Shown here one piece after another: positions 16,127 to 26,406 of a DNA stretch of 64,000 nt (positions within the stretch are counted from its first letter, which is position 1; each line of letters opens with the position of its first letter). The notes under the pieces were generated by a model. It saw nothing but the letters and a program-made list of their open reading frames with translations, was not told where the DNA came from and made no database searches. This stretch comes from Trebonia sp963795335 (GTDB lineage Bacteria; Actinomycetota; Actinomycetes; Streptosporangiales; Streptosporangiaceae). A program made the translations under genes and the position numbers. The stretch covers positions 434,001-498,000 of the forward strand of contig CAWCHI010000001.1 of NCBI GenBank assembly GCA_963795335.1, read 5' to 3'.

Positions 16127-18360
16127 TTAGCTGGGCGTGAGGGCCGCCAGTACTGTCGTGACCGTCCGCTTGCGGAGGTCGGGGTCGGTCAGCAGGCCGC
16201 CGGAGGAGTCGGTGACGTAGAAGACGTCGACGGCCTCGGCCCCGAGCGTCTCGACCCGGGCCGCGCTGGACGTTCAGGCCGCACTCGCCCAGGGCGCGGC
16301 CGATCCGCCACAGCAGGCCGGGCTCGTCGTGGGCGCGGACCTCGACCACGGTGGCGCTGGTGGAGGCGTCGTCGACCAGGGTCACCTTGGGCGGGGGCGC
16401 GTTCGTGCCGTGCGCGCGGACCGCCCGGGCCCGGCGCTCGAGCCGGTCCTCCACGTCGAGCCTGCCCTCAAGCATCCGCCTCAGGTCGGCCGTGACCAGG
16501 GCGGCGTCGGGTGGGTCACCATATTCGGGAACCACGCTGAAGACCGTGACGGCGGTGTCGCCGACGGCGGACGCGTTGGCGCCGCGGACCGCCAGCCGGT
16601 GCGAGGCGAGCACCCCGGCCGCCCGCCACAGCAGCCCCGGCCGGTCCAGCGCGACCACGGTGACCTCGGTCCCGTCGACGATGGCGGCTGGGCCGCCGTC
16701 GGCCACCAGCGCGAGCTGGTCCTCGCGGAGCGGGACGGGCCCGGGCATCGGCTCGCCGTCGAGGACCGCGCTGACCCGGCGCACCAGGTCGGCCACCAGC
16801 CCCGCCTTCCAGTCGTTCCACGCGGCCGGGCCGGTGGCCAGGCCGTCGGCGGCCGACAAGGCGTGCAGCAGCTCCAGCAGGGTGCGGGACCCGATCGTGG
16901 CCGCGACCTGCCGCACCGTCACCGGGTCGTCGAGGTCACGCCTGGTGGCGACGCTCGGCAGCAGCAAGTGGTGCCGCACCGCCGCGGCGACCAGCTCCGT
17001 GTCCGGCTCGCTGAGGCCGACCCGCTTGCACACGTCGCGCGCCACCACCTCGCCGGAGACGCTGTGGTCACCGGGCCAGCCCTTGCCGATGTCGTGCAGC
17101 AGGGCCGCCAGCAGGAGCAGGTCGGGCCGGGAGACGTCGCGGGCCAGGGCGGCCGCGTTGGCCGCGCACTCGACCAGGTGCCGGTCGACCGTGAAGCGGT
17201 GCAGCGGATTGCGCTGGGGGCGGTTGCGCACCCGGTCCCAGTCCGGGATGAGCGCCGCCAGCAGCCCCTCCTGGTCCAGCGCTTCCCACACCGCGATCGC
17301 GCTCGGCCCCGCGCCGAGCAGGGCCAGCAGGGAGTTACGGGCGTCGGCGGGCCACGGGATCGGCAACGGCGGGCACTCGGCCAGCCGGGCCAGCGCCCGC
17401 GGGGCCAGCGGCAGGCCGACCTGGGCGGCCGCGGCGGCCGCCCGCAGCACCAGGGACGGGTCGGTCGCCGGGGCGGCCGCCCGGGCGAGCACCACCTCGC
17501 CGTCCTGCTCGACCACGCTGTCGGCCAGCGGCCGCCGGTCGAGCTTGCCGCGCCGCATCCGGACGCCGAGGGCGCGGCGCCCGCCTGAGCGGTCGGCCTG
17601 GCGGAACGCGTGGTCGACGGCGTAGGCGACGGTGCGGCCCGCGCCCGGCCAGCTGCCGCAGGAGCGCGTCGCCGTCGAGCAGGCCAAGGGTGCGCGCGAC
17701 CTCGTCCTGCTCTTCAAGCACGAGCCGGTCCAGCCGGCGCCCGGTCACCTCGTGCAGCACGTGGCGGGCGTCCATCACCTGCTCGTAGGCGGCCCGGACC
17801 TTGGGACCGGGAGCGGGCGCGACCCAGGCCGCGGCGATCGCCTGGATCGCGTGCACGTCCCGCTGCCCGCCCCGGGACTCCTTCAGGTCGGGTTCGAGCA
17901 GGAAGGCGAGCTCGCCGTGCAGCCGGGTGCGCTCCTCGTGCAGTGCCTTGAGCTCGGCCAGCCGGGTACGGGCGTTGGACCGCCAGTCCTCCAGTGCGCC
18001 CTCACGCAGCCGGGTAGTCAGGTCGGGGTCCCCCGCCACGTGCCGGGCGTAGAGCAGGCCGAGGGCGACCTTGAGGTCGTTGCGGGCGACCCGGCGGGCC
18101 TGCGGGACGGTCCGGACGGCGTGATCCAGCCGCGCCCCCGAATCCCAGACCGGGTACCAGATCCGGTCGGCGACCCGGGCAATGCCGTCGCGGCCGTCGT
18201 GCAGCATCAGCACGTCGAGGTCGCTGCCGGGCAGCAGTTCCTTACGGCCGTAGCCGCCCACCGCGACCAGGGCCACGCCGGGCTCAGCCCCCAGCATCCC
18301 GGCCAGCCAGCGGTCGGTCTCGGTAGTCCTCCGGCTACGGTCAGCCGCGAAAGAAGTCAT
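16127..18360 (-). CDS. glnD: PII uridylyl/adenylyltransferase GlnD (two frameshifts)
   Basis: GlnD, which modifies and demodifies the PII protein in response to glutamine. The N-terminal nucleotidyltransferase has VGGYGRKELLPGSDLDVLML; the HD domain has LLAALLHDIGKGWPGDHS; two ACT domains follow (VVALDRPGLLWRAAGVLASH and VEVRAHDEPGLLWRIGRALG). The first frameshift lies near 17,640 in a GC run. The second, near 16,268, comes just after GLNVQ; in the restored frame the protein ends VTTVLAALTPS with the stop at 16127. The N-terminus before the transferase motif is short for the family. glnK is 42 bases upstream. Confidence 0.92.
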
Positions 18361-18402
18361 GGCGCTCTCAGGGCCGGTACTCAGTGCATCGGGTGCCGTG
18401 GC

Positions 18403-18741
18403 TCACAGGGCGTCGGAGCCGCGCTCCCCGGTCCGGACCCGGACGACGGTGTCAACCGAAACGACCCAGACCTTCCCGTCACCGATGCGGCCGGTCTGGG
18501 ACGCCTTGGCGATGACCCCCACCAGGTCATCGGCGTCCTCGTCATCGCAGATCACTTCCAGGCGCACCTTGGGCACCAGGTCGACCTGGTACTCGGCCCC
18601 CCGGTAGACCTCGGTGTGCCCGCGCTGCCTGCCATATCCGCTCGCTTCACTGACTGTCATGCCATGCACGCCGAATGCCTGCAACGCCGCCTTGACATCG
18701 TCGAGTTTGAAGGGCTTGATGACAGCCGTAATGAGCTTCAT
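18403..18741 (-). CDS. glnK: Nitrogen regulatory protein PII
   Basis: A 112-residue PII protein, a trimer that senses 2-oxoglutarate, ATP and ADP. MKLITAVIKPFKLDDVKAAL is the classic N-terminus. Tyr51 in GHTEVYRGAEY is the T-loop residue modified by GlnD (adenylylated in actinobacteria). TGRIGDGKVWV is the second signature. A ribosome binding site, GAGAGGGTGG, precedes the ATG. The gene order glnK-glnD is standard, but the amtB gene that usually precedes glnK is absent; ftsY follows after 143 bases. Confidence 0.96.
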   Translation of the reverse strand: MKLITAVIKPFKLDDVKAALQAFGVHGMTVSEASGYGRQRGHTEVYRGAEYQVDLVPKVRLEVICDDEDADDLVGVIAKASQTGRIGDGKVWVVSVDTVVRVRTGERGSDAL

Positions 18742-18884
18742 GTGACCACCCTCTCGTTCACCACTCCCGACAATGCCTTAGACGCGTTTCCTGCGTCCAG
18801 TCGGAATGTGTCAGAACCGTGAAACAGCGGGCCCGCGTATTACGGAGGAGTTTCCCCGCCGCTCACGTCGCAGGTCGGCAGGCC

Positions 18885-20075
18885 TTAGGCGCCGAGGATC
18901 GCGTCGACAAACGTCTCCGGGTCGAACGGCGCCAGGTCGTCCGGGCCCTCGCCCAGGCCGACCAGCTTGACCGGCACCCCGAGCTCCCGCTGCACGGCGA
19001 TCACGATGCCGCCCTTGGCGGTGCCGTCCAGCTTGGTCAGCACGATGCCGGTGACGTTCACCACTTCCGCGAACACCCGCGCCTGCCGCAGACCGTTCTG
19101 GCCGGTGGTGGCGTCGAGCACGAGCAGCACCTCGTCCACCGTGGTGCGCTTCTCGACCACCCGCTTGACCTTGCCGAGCTCGTCCATCAGGTCGTTCTTG
19201 TTGTGCAGGCGGCCCGCGGTGTCGATGAGGACCACGTCCGCTTCCTGCTCGATCCCGGCCGAGACCGCGTCGAAGGCGACGCTGGCCGGGTCCGCCTGGT
19301 CCTTGTCGGACCTGATGACCTGCGCGCCGACCCGCTCGCCCCAGGTCTGGAGCTGGTCGGCCGCGGCCGCGCGGAACGTGTCGGCCGCCCCGAGCACGAC
19401 CGTCTCCCCGTCCCCGACGAGCGACCGCGCCAGCTTGCCGCAGGTGGTGGTCTTGCCGGTGCCGTTCACGCCGACGACCAGCACGACCGCCGGGCGGCCC
19501 TCGTGCCGCTGGGTGCGCAGCGCCCGGCTGGCCTCGGTCTCCACCTGGGCCAGGAGCTCGCCGCGGAGCATCGCGCGGACCTCGTCCGGGTTCCGGCTGC
19601 CCTCGACCTTGACCCTGGTCCGCAGGTCGGAGGTGATCTGCCGGGCCGGGGTGACCCCGACGTCGGCGGTGATGAGGACTTCCTCGATCTCGTCCCAGGT
19701 CTCGTCATCGAGCCGGTCGCGCGACAGCAGGCCGAGCAGGGCGCTGCCGAAGCCGCCCTGCGAGCGGGCCAGCCGCGCCCGCAGGCGGACCATCCGCCCG
19801 GCCGAGGGCGGCGGCTTCTCGAACGTCGGCTGGGCGGGCGCCTCCGGATAGGCGGGCGGGGCCTGCTGCTCGTCCGGGCGCGGCAGGGTATCGGTCCCGG
19901 TTCGCGGCGATCCGGCGGCGCTGTCGCTCGCGCGCGGCATCGGGCCGGTCAGGTCGAGCTCGCGGGCGCGGCCACGGCGGACGCCGTGCATGCCCCGCGG
20001 CCGCAGGAGCACCGTGCCGCCGACGCCCAGCAGCAGCACGGCGACCACCACGATGAGGATGATGTACGCAGTCAT
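18885..20075 (-). CDS. ftsY: SRP receptor FtsY
   Basis: A 396-residue FtsY, the membrane receptor for SRP. An N-terminal membrane helix (AYIILIVVVAVLLLGVGGTV) is followed by a Pro/Ala-rich linker (about 30-95) and the NG domain: DDETWDEIEEVLITADVGV, VVGVNGTGKTTTCGKLA, DTAGRLHNK, LTKLDGTAKGG and LVGLGEGPDDLAPF. The stop is at 18885. It lies downstream of smc, a conserved arrangement. Confidence 0.96.
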   Translation of the reverse strand: MTAYIILIVVVAVLLLGVGGTVLLRPRGMHGVRRGRARELDLTGPMPRASDSAAGSPRTGTDTLPRPDEQQAPPAYPEAPAQPTFEKPPPSAGRMVRLRARLARSQGGFGSALLGLLSRDRLDDETWDEIEEVLITADVGVTPARQITSDLRTRVKVEGSRNPDEVRAMLRGELLAQVETEASRALRTQRHEGRPAVVLVVGVNGTGKTTTCGKLARSLVGDGETVVLGAADTFRAAAADQLQTWGERVGAQVIRSDKDQADPASVAFDAVSAGIEQEADVVLIDTAGRLHNKNDLMDELGKVKRVVEKRTTVDEVLLVLDATTGQNGLRQARVFAEVVNVTGIVLTKLDGTAKGGIVIAVQRELGVPVKLVGLGEGPDDLAPFDPETFVDAILGA

Positions 20076-20267
20076 ATAAGTCCACAGTCTCCCGTAACGT
20101 CATATCCCCGACGCGGCCCGCGCACTTTCTTGTCCGCGTACAACGCCCCTGAGCACGCTACAACATGCCCGGCCTCCGCTCGGCATGCTCGGGCGGCGGC
20201 CCGCTCCAGCCTGCAAATTCGTGGTCCCGCCGGGAGCGGGGCCCCCGGTCGCGCAAGCGCCGCGGGC

Positions 20268-23200
20268 TCAGGCGGGCTCGTGCTCGCGCATGCGCTGGCT
20301 GATCACCTGGGACACCCCGTCCCCGCGCATGGATACCCCGTACAGCGCGTCGGCTGCCTCCATCGTGCGCCGCTGGTGCGTGATGACGATGAGCTGCGAG
20401 CTCTCCTGCAGCTCGGTGAAAACCCCGAGCAGGCGCTGCAGGTTGGTGTCGTCGAGGGCCGCCTCGACCTCGTCGAGTACGTAGAACGGCGACGGGCGGG
20501 CCTTGAAGATAGCGAACAGGTAGGCGATCGCGGTCAGCGAGCGCTCGCCGCCGGATAGCAGCGACAGGCGCTTGACCTTCTTGCCCGGCGGCCGCGCCTC
20601 GATCTCGATGCCGGTGGTGAGCATGTCGTCCGGCTCGGTCAGGAGCAGCCGCCCGGAGCCGCCCGGGAACAGCCGGGAGAACAGCCCCTCGAACTCCCGC
20701 GCGGTGTCGGCGTAAGCGGAGGCGAACACCTCCTGGACCCGGTCGTCCACCTCCTTGACCACCATGAGCAGGTCGCGACGGGTCTTACGGAGGTCGTCGA
20801 GCTGCGTGGCCAGGAACTGGTGGCGCTCCTGCAGCGCGGCGTACTCCTCCAGCGCGAGCGGGTTGACCTTGCCCAGCCGGGTCAGCTGGCGGTCGGCCTC
20901 GGCCGCCCGCGCCTCCTGCTCCTCGCGCCGGTAGGGCACGCCGACCGGCTCGGCGCTGGCGTCCGCGGCGGCCGCGCGGGGCTTGCGTCCCCGGCGGGCG
21001 GGCTCCGCCGCGGGCACCGTCTCCGGCCCTGCCGCGGGCCCGGTCAGGGCGCCGTCCTCGTCCCCGGTCCCGTCCGCGTCCCCGGTCCCGCCTTCGGCCT
21101 CGACCCGGACCGCGCGCAGCGCGTCGGCCAGGGACAGCGGGCCGGGCGACCCGCCGTCAGCGTGGGCCGGTGCGTCGCCGGTCGGGCCGGCCCGGCGGCC
21201 ACCGCTCCGTGCGCGGCGGCGAAGCGACCATTGCCGAACAGGCTGGCCGGCCGGGCCCCATCCCGCTGAGCCTCACCCGGCTGGGCCTCATCCGGCTGGG
21301 TCCCGGTGGCCTGGAAGCCAGCAGGCTGGACGCCAGCAGGCTGGACGCCAGCGGGCTCAGCCTCGGCCGGCTCCGCGGCCTCGCCGGCCAGCGGCGGGGG
21401 CGGCGTCACCTGGGCCGTCGTCACCCGGGCGGCGGGGACGGCGGTGCCCCGCGCGCGGGCCGCGGCGGCGAGCGGCGAGTCGCCCGGTACGAGGATGAAC
21501 GTGTCCGGGCCGTACTCGGTGACCAGCGCGTCCGGCTCGATGCCGTACTCATCGGCCACGTGCGAGGCCAGCTGCTCGAGCCGCAGCCGGTGCTCGTGAC
21601 GGGAGATCTCGGTCCCGTGGGCGGTGTTGACGACCTTGTCGAGTTCAGCCGCGACGGTGGTCACCTGGGCCCGAGCCACCCTGAGGGCCTCGGCGCCGCT
21701 GGCACTGGCCTCCTCCGCCTCCGCCCGCCGGCGGGCGGCGAGGTCCAGGGACGACTCGGCCGCGGTGACCGCCTGGCCCGCGCCGGACGCGACCGCGACG
21801 GCGACCGACGCCTGCGCGGCCCGCTGCCGGCGGCGCACGGCCGCGCGCTCACGGGCGGCCCGCTCGGTGACGGCCGAGGCGGCCAGCGAGTCGGCCCGGC
21901 CGCTGATCGCGCGCAGCCGCTCCTCGACCGTGCGCACCTCCAGGCGCGCCTCCATCTCGGCGTTCCGTCCGGCGGCGGCGCGCCGGGACAGCTCCTCGCG
22001 CTCCTCACCCGCCTGCTGGTCCTCGAACTCCGGGTCGGCGACGTGCTGCTCGCCGGCCTCGGCCTCGGCCAGCTCGTCCTTCAGCCGCTGCAGTTTGGCC
22101 TGGTCCGCCTCGGCGCTGCGCTGGGCTGCCCCGACGGCCGCGTCCAGCCGCTTGGCCTCGTCGGCGGCCGCTCGCGCGGCCCCGGCCAGACGGCCGAGCC
22201 GGCCGGAGATCTCGGCCGCGGCGGCATCGACCGCCCGCATCCGGCCGCGGACTTCCTCGAGCTCCTGCCGGGCGCCCTCGGCCGCCTCGGTCGCGGCCGC
22301 GAGGGCCTCGCCCGCCGCCTCGCCCGCGACCTCGGCCGCGGCCAGCCGGGCGGCGGCCTCGTCGGCGGCGGCCCGCACGTCGAGCAGCGACTGCCCGCCG
22401 GCCGATCCGCCCCGGGCCCAGTGCGCGCCGATGAGGTCGCCGTCAGCGGTGACCGCGCGGAAGCCGGGCTGGCGGCTGACAAAGGCGGCCGCCGCCGCGA
22501 GGTCATCGGCCACCACGACATCGCCCAGCAGCCCGGCGACCGCGGCGGCCAGCGTCCGGGGCGCGGTCACGAGGTCGGCCGCCCAGCGCAGCCCGGCCGA
22601 CAGCGCCGGGCGGTCCTCCGGGACCGCCGCGGCGGGGCCGTCCGGGGCCGCCGCGGCGGGGCCGGAGGCGATCACCAGGCCGACGGTGCCGGCGCCCGCG
22701 CCCCGGATGCCGGACAGGACCTCCACTGCGGCGTCGAGGCGGTCGACGGTCAGGGCCTCGGCGGCAGCACCAAGGGCGGCCGCGATCGCCTGCTGGTACC
22801 CGTCGGACACGGTGAGCTGGGCGGCGAAGGCCCCGAGGATGCCGCGGAAGCGGTCCGGGTCGGCCAGCACCGCCGCCGTCGCGTCCACCCCCCGGCGCAG
22901 CGTCTCGACCAGCGCTTCGACCCGCGCCGCGAGGGCGGCCGCCTCGCTGTTGGCGGCGCGCTCGGATTTACGCGCAGCCACCACACGTTCGGAATGCTCG
23001 TTGTGCTTGCGCTGGGCGACATCGAGCTCGGCCGCGAGGCCGGTGCGGTCGCCGTCGCCGTCGTCGGCGACGTCCTGCACCTCGCTGTACTCCTGCCCGG
23101 CGCGCTCGGCCCGGATCCGCGCCTGGGCGGCGGCGGTCGTCAGCCGGTCGATCTCCTCGCTGGTGGCGGCCGCGCGGCTGGCGGCCGCGTCGACCATGCC

Positions 23201-24382
23201 CCGCAGCCGGGCCAGGCGCTCGGCCCGGCCGGCGGCCGCCCGGGCGGCGTCGGCCAGCCTGCGCTCGGCCGCCGCCAGCGCGCTCTCGGCCATGGTCCGT
23301 TCCGCGACCGCCTCGGCCAGCGCCTCGCGTCCCTCGGCCAGCCGGTCGGTCAGCCCGGTCTCTTCCGCCCGCAGCTCTCCCGCCTGCCGCTCCAGCTCGT
23401 CGGGGTCGCGGCCGGGCCGCTCGGCCTCCGGCTCGGCCGCCAGCAGCCGGACCCGTTCGGCGGCCAGCCCGCGTACGCCGCGCAGCTGCTCGGTCACCGA
23501 GGACAGGGCGAACCAGGTCTGCTGGGCGCGGGCGAGCTCGGCCCCTTGCGCCGCGACGGCGACGTCGAACGCGGCTTCCCGCTCCCGGGCGCTGGTGAGG
23601 GCGGCGTCGAGCTCGGCCCGGCGGGCCATGATGGCAGCCTCGTCAGCCTCTTCGCGGTCGAGCTTGTCCCGCAGCAGCAGGTAGTCGTCGGCCAGCAGCC
23701 GCAGCCGGGCGTCGCGCAGTTCGGCCTGGATGGTGGCGGCCCGCCGGGCGACCTCGGCCTGCCGGCCGAGGGGTTTGAGCCGCCGGCTGAGCTCCCCGGT
23801 GAGGTCGACCAGCCGGGTCAGGTTGGCCTGCATCGCGTCCAGCTTGCGGAGAGCCTTCTCCTTGCGCTTGCGGTGCTTGAGGACGCCGGCCGCTTCCTCG
23901 ATGATCGCCCGGCGCGCCTCCGGTCCGGCGTGCAGGATCTGGTCGAGCTGTCCTTGTCCGACGATGACGTGCATTTCGCGGCCGAGGCCGCTGTCCGACA
24001 GCAGATCCTGAACATCGAGCAGGCGGCAGCTGTCGCCGTTGATGGCGTACTCGCTCTGCCCTGACCGGAACATGAGGCGGCTGATCGTCACCTCGGCGTA
24101 GTCAATCGGCAGGGCGCCGTCGGAATTGTCGATGGTGAGCGCGACCTCGGCCCGGCCCAGGGGCGCGCGGCTGGTGGTGCCGGCGAAGATGACGTCTTCC
24201 ATCTTGCCGCCGCGGAGGCTTTTCGCCCCTTGCTCGCCCATCACCCACGACAGCGCGTCGACAACGTTGGACTTGCCCGAACCGTTGGGTCCGACCACAC
24301 AGGTGATGCCGGGTTCGAGCCGCAAGGTGGTCGCGGACGCGAAGGACTTGAAGCCGCGCATTGTGAGGGACTTCAGGTACAC
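20268..24382 (-). CDS. smc: Chromosome segregation protein SMC (one frameshift)
   Basis: SMC ATPase of condensin. The N-terminal head has Walker A VVGPNGSGKSNVVDAL and the QGQLDQILHAGPEARR region. Long coiled coils flank a hinge at about 480-640. The C-terminal head has LSLLSGGERSLTAIAYLFAI and FYVLDEVEAALDD. A frameshift near 21,183 separates the first 1,060 or so residues from the C-terminal head; the downstream frame is open from there to 20268. The joined protein is about 1,370 residues, longer than the usual 1,150-1,200. The surplus is a Pro/Ala/Glu-rich insert with AGVQP repeats before GKVNPLALEEYAALQERHQF. Confidence 0.93.
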
Positions 24383-24756
24383 GTGTCCCTCCTCCCCCGG
24401 AACTGCCTCGCGCTGCAGGCGCGGGGCGGCGCCCCCGCCTCCCGAACACTACCGCCCGCTGCGGCCGAGCGCCGGAAACGGCGCGGGACGCGAAAATTAC
24501 CTGAACAACTGCGGGCCGGCCAATGACCGCCAGCGTAAACGGGCCCACCAGGGCCAACTGACTATTCGGGTCGATGTGTTTCTTGCCACACCTCAGTGAC
24601 AGGTGAAAAGGTTATGTGCCGTATTGCACGCGCTAATGCACATAGCGTAGCCAATGAATGCGGCATAAGCGTCAAATCGGACGGCCGGGACGACTGCCGG
24701 TGATGCGGAAACGGCCGCGGCGCCAGGCCGCCCGCGGGCCGCCGGACGGGAGATGA
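24383..24756. other. Intergenic region upstream of smc
   Basis: No gene. CGGAAAC followed by GCGAAAATTACC (24473-24502) faintly resembles the interspersed repeat. An AT-richer patch holds the inverted repeat TATGTGC (24613-24619) and GCACATA (24638-24644), nested within a looser TTATG...CATAA dyad ending near 24,668. This patch is a possible promoter or operator region for smc. Confidence 0.35.
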
Positions 24757-24795
24757 CAACGATAAGGGACGCCGGAAAGGCGTCCCTTGGTCGTT
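24757..24795 (-). terminator. Second terminator-like hairpin downstream of the small coiled-coil gene
   Basis: AAGGGACGCC (24764-24773), loop GGAAA, GGCGTCCCTT (24779-24788): a perfect ten-base-pair stem with further pairing of AACGA and TCGTT outside. No long T run follows, as is common in high-GC actinobacteria. Confidence 0.6.
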
Positions 24796-24851
24796 GTTCT
24801 GCGGTTGTGGCTGGTGACGGACCCGCTGGTTACGGGCCGAGCCCTGCACGT

Positions 24852-24883
24852 CCTGGACCCGGGGTTGTTTGCCCCGGTCCAGG
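24852..24883 (-). terminator. Terminator-like hairpin directly after the small coiled-coil gene
   Basis: CCTGGACCCGGGG (24852-24864) pairs with CCCCGGTCCAGG (24872-24883) with one bulged C and a seven-base loop. It begins 15 bases after the stop codon at 24898. Together with the hairpin at 24757 it forms a tandem pair. Confidence 0.6.
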
Positions 24884-24897
24884 GCTTCCTGAGGTCG

Positions 24898-25092
24898 TCA
24901 GGTCAGCGCAGGCTCGCGGTCGAGCACGAGCACGTCCTCGTCGTGCGTCAGCCCCGAGGCAAGAACGTCGTTCTCTTCCTGGAGCCGCACGAGCTCGGCT
25001 TCCAGGTCGCGAACACGCTGCTGGAGACGGCGCATTTCAGAGACCATACGCGGGTCGGGACCGCCGACGTGGCCGAATAGAGCCTTCGACAT
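24898..25092 (-). CDS. Small conserved coiled-coil protein
   Basis: 64 residues. It opens MSKALFGHVGGPDPRMVSEM, followed by a short coiled coil (RRLQQRVRDLEAELVRLQEE) and an acidic end DEDVLVLDREPALT. I recall similar small proteins encoded in Streptomyces-like genomes; the function is unknown. The ATG at 25092 is preferred over an upstream in-frame start because the family begins with MSKA and GGAGG lies about 12 bases upstream. It stands alone between smc and fpg, with its own hairpins downstream. Confidence 0.72.
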   Translation of the reverse strand: MSKALFGHVGGPDPRMVSEMRRLQQRVRDLEAELVRLQEENDVLASGLTHDEDVLVLDREPALT

Positions 25093-25182
25093 GGTGAAAG
25101 GTCCTCCACACTGAGTGACCAGGGTGGGCACAATGTGAACCGCACGCAGATGCGTACGGGCAACAGTTACAGGGTCTCACCA

Positions 25183-25198
25183 TGACCTTTCACGGTCA
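25183..25198. promoter_or_regulatory. Dyad in the upstream region of the small coiled-coil gene
   Basis: TGACC-TTTCAC-GGTCA, a perfect 5+5 dyad with a six-base centre, 91 bases upstream of the small gene. On the minus strand it provides TTGACC, a possible -35 hexamer. Regulator unknown. Confidence 0.3.
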
Positions 25199-25341
25199 AG
25201 TTGAGAACAGCCTGTCAGCCGTTATGTGGTTAATCTTACCAAAGACACGGCCGTCAAACAAACGGTGTCGGGGCAGGAACCCCTACATCTAGGGGCTTTT
25301 CGCGTGCAGGAAGCTACCGGTGGCCGCCTGGGTGACCCACT

Positions 25342-26353
25342 TCACTCCCCGCCGGCGCGTCCGCTGACCCGGGCCAGCGGCTGGCCTGGAGCGAATATGT
25401 CCGTTCGGCGCCCGCCACGACCGCCCGCGGGGGTCCGCGGCGCCCGCTGGCACCGTGGGCAGCTGTAGGACGAGCGGTTCATGAACGCATCCCGGCGAAT
25501 CGGGGTGCCGCAGCGGGGGCACGGCTCGCCTTCCCGGCCGTATGCGTTCAGTGACCGGTCGAAGTAGCCGCTCTCCCCGTTGACGTTCACGTAGAGCGCG
25601 TCGAAGGACGTGCCGCCGGCCCGCAAGGCCTCGGTCAGCACCTCGCGGACGGCCTCGAGCAGCCGGGACACCTCGCCCCGGCGCAGCGCGTCGGCCGGAC
25701 GGGCCCAGTGCAGTTTCGCCCGCCACAGCGCCTCGTCCGCGTAGATGTTGCCCACCCCGCTGACCAGCGACTGGTCCAGAAGTGCGCGCTTGACCTGGGT
25801 CTTGCGGCGGGTCAGCCGGGCCGCGAAGAGCTGCTCGTCGAAGGCGGCCTCGAGCGGGTCGGGGGCGATGTGCGCGATCGGGAGCCGGCACCAGGCGGCC
25901 CGGGACGTCGCCCGGCACTACCTCGCACAGCATCAGGTGACCGAACGTGCGCTGGTCGGTAAAGCGCAGGTCGGGACCGCCGTCGCGGAAGGTGAAGCGG
26001 GCCCGGACGTGGGACGAGAGCGGGCGGCCGGGGTCGCCGACCAGCAGCTGGCCACTCATGCCGAGGTGCGCGAGCAGCGCGGCCGTTCCCTCGGGGCCGG
26101 CGTGACCGGCAGCAGTTTCGCCAGGATCGGCGCCGCCGGACCCAGCGTCGTCCAGGGCGAACCAGAGGTACTTGCCGCGGCGCTCGGCCCCCCGGAACGT
26201 CCGCCCGGTCATCGCGGCGGCGAAACCCTCGGGCCCGGTGAGGTCGCGCCGCACCGCCCGCGGGTTCAGCACCGCCGCCGACGCGACCGTGCGGCCCAGG
26301 ACGTGGCGCTCCAGCCCGGCGCGCACGGTCTCCACTTCCGGCAACTCGGGCAC
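25342..26353 (-). CDS. mutM: Formamidopyrimidine-DNA glycosylase (one frameshift)
   Basis: Fpg/MutM, which removes 8-oxoguanine and nicks the abasic site. The GTG start at 26353 is decided by biochemistry: the next residues are PELPEVETVRAGL, and the free N-terminal Pro is the catalytic nucleophile. HLGMSGQLLV and the DNA-binding segment GNIYADEALWRAKLHWARPA are present. The C-terminal zinc finger has CPRCGTPI and SCPRCQ. A frameshift near 25,900 splits the gene between LMLCEVVPGD and the restored frame LPIAHIAPDPLEAAF. The product would be about 336 residues with a short C-terminal extension. Confidence 0.92.
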
Positions 26354-26406
26354 GGTACCTCCAGCTTGCCGCGGCCAGTTAGCCGTGGCGGCAGACACCA
26401 GTCAGT

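Noticed and set aside
21170..24064. A 964-codon plus-strand open frame opposite smc
   Set aside because: It is the complement of smc. High-GC codon bias leaves antisense frames open; the protein is Gly/Arg/Leu-rich with no motif.
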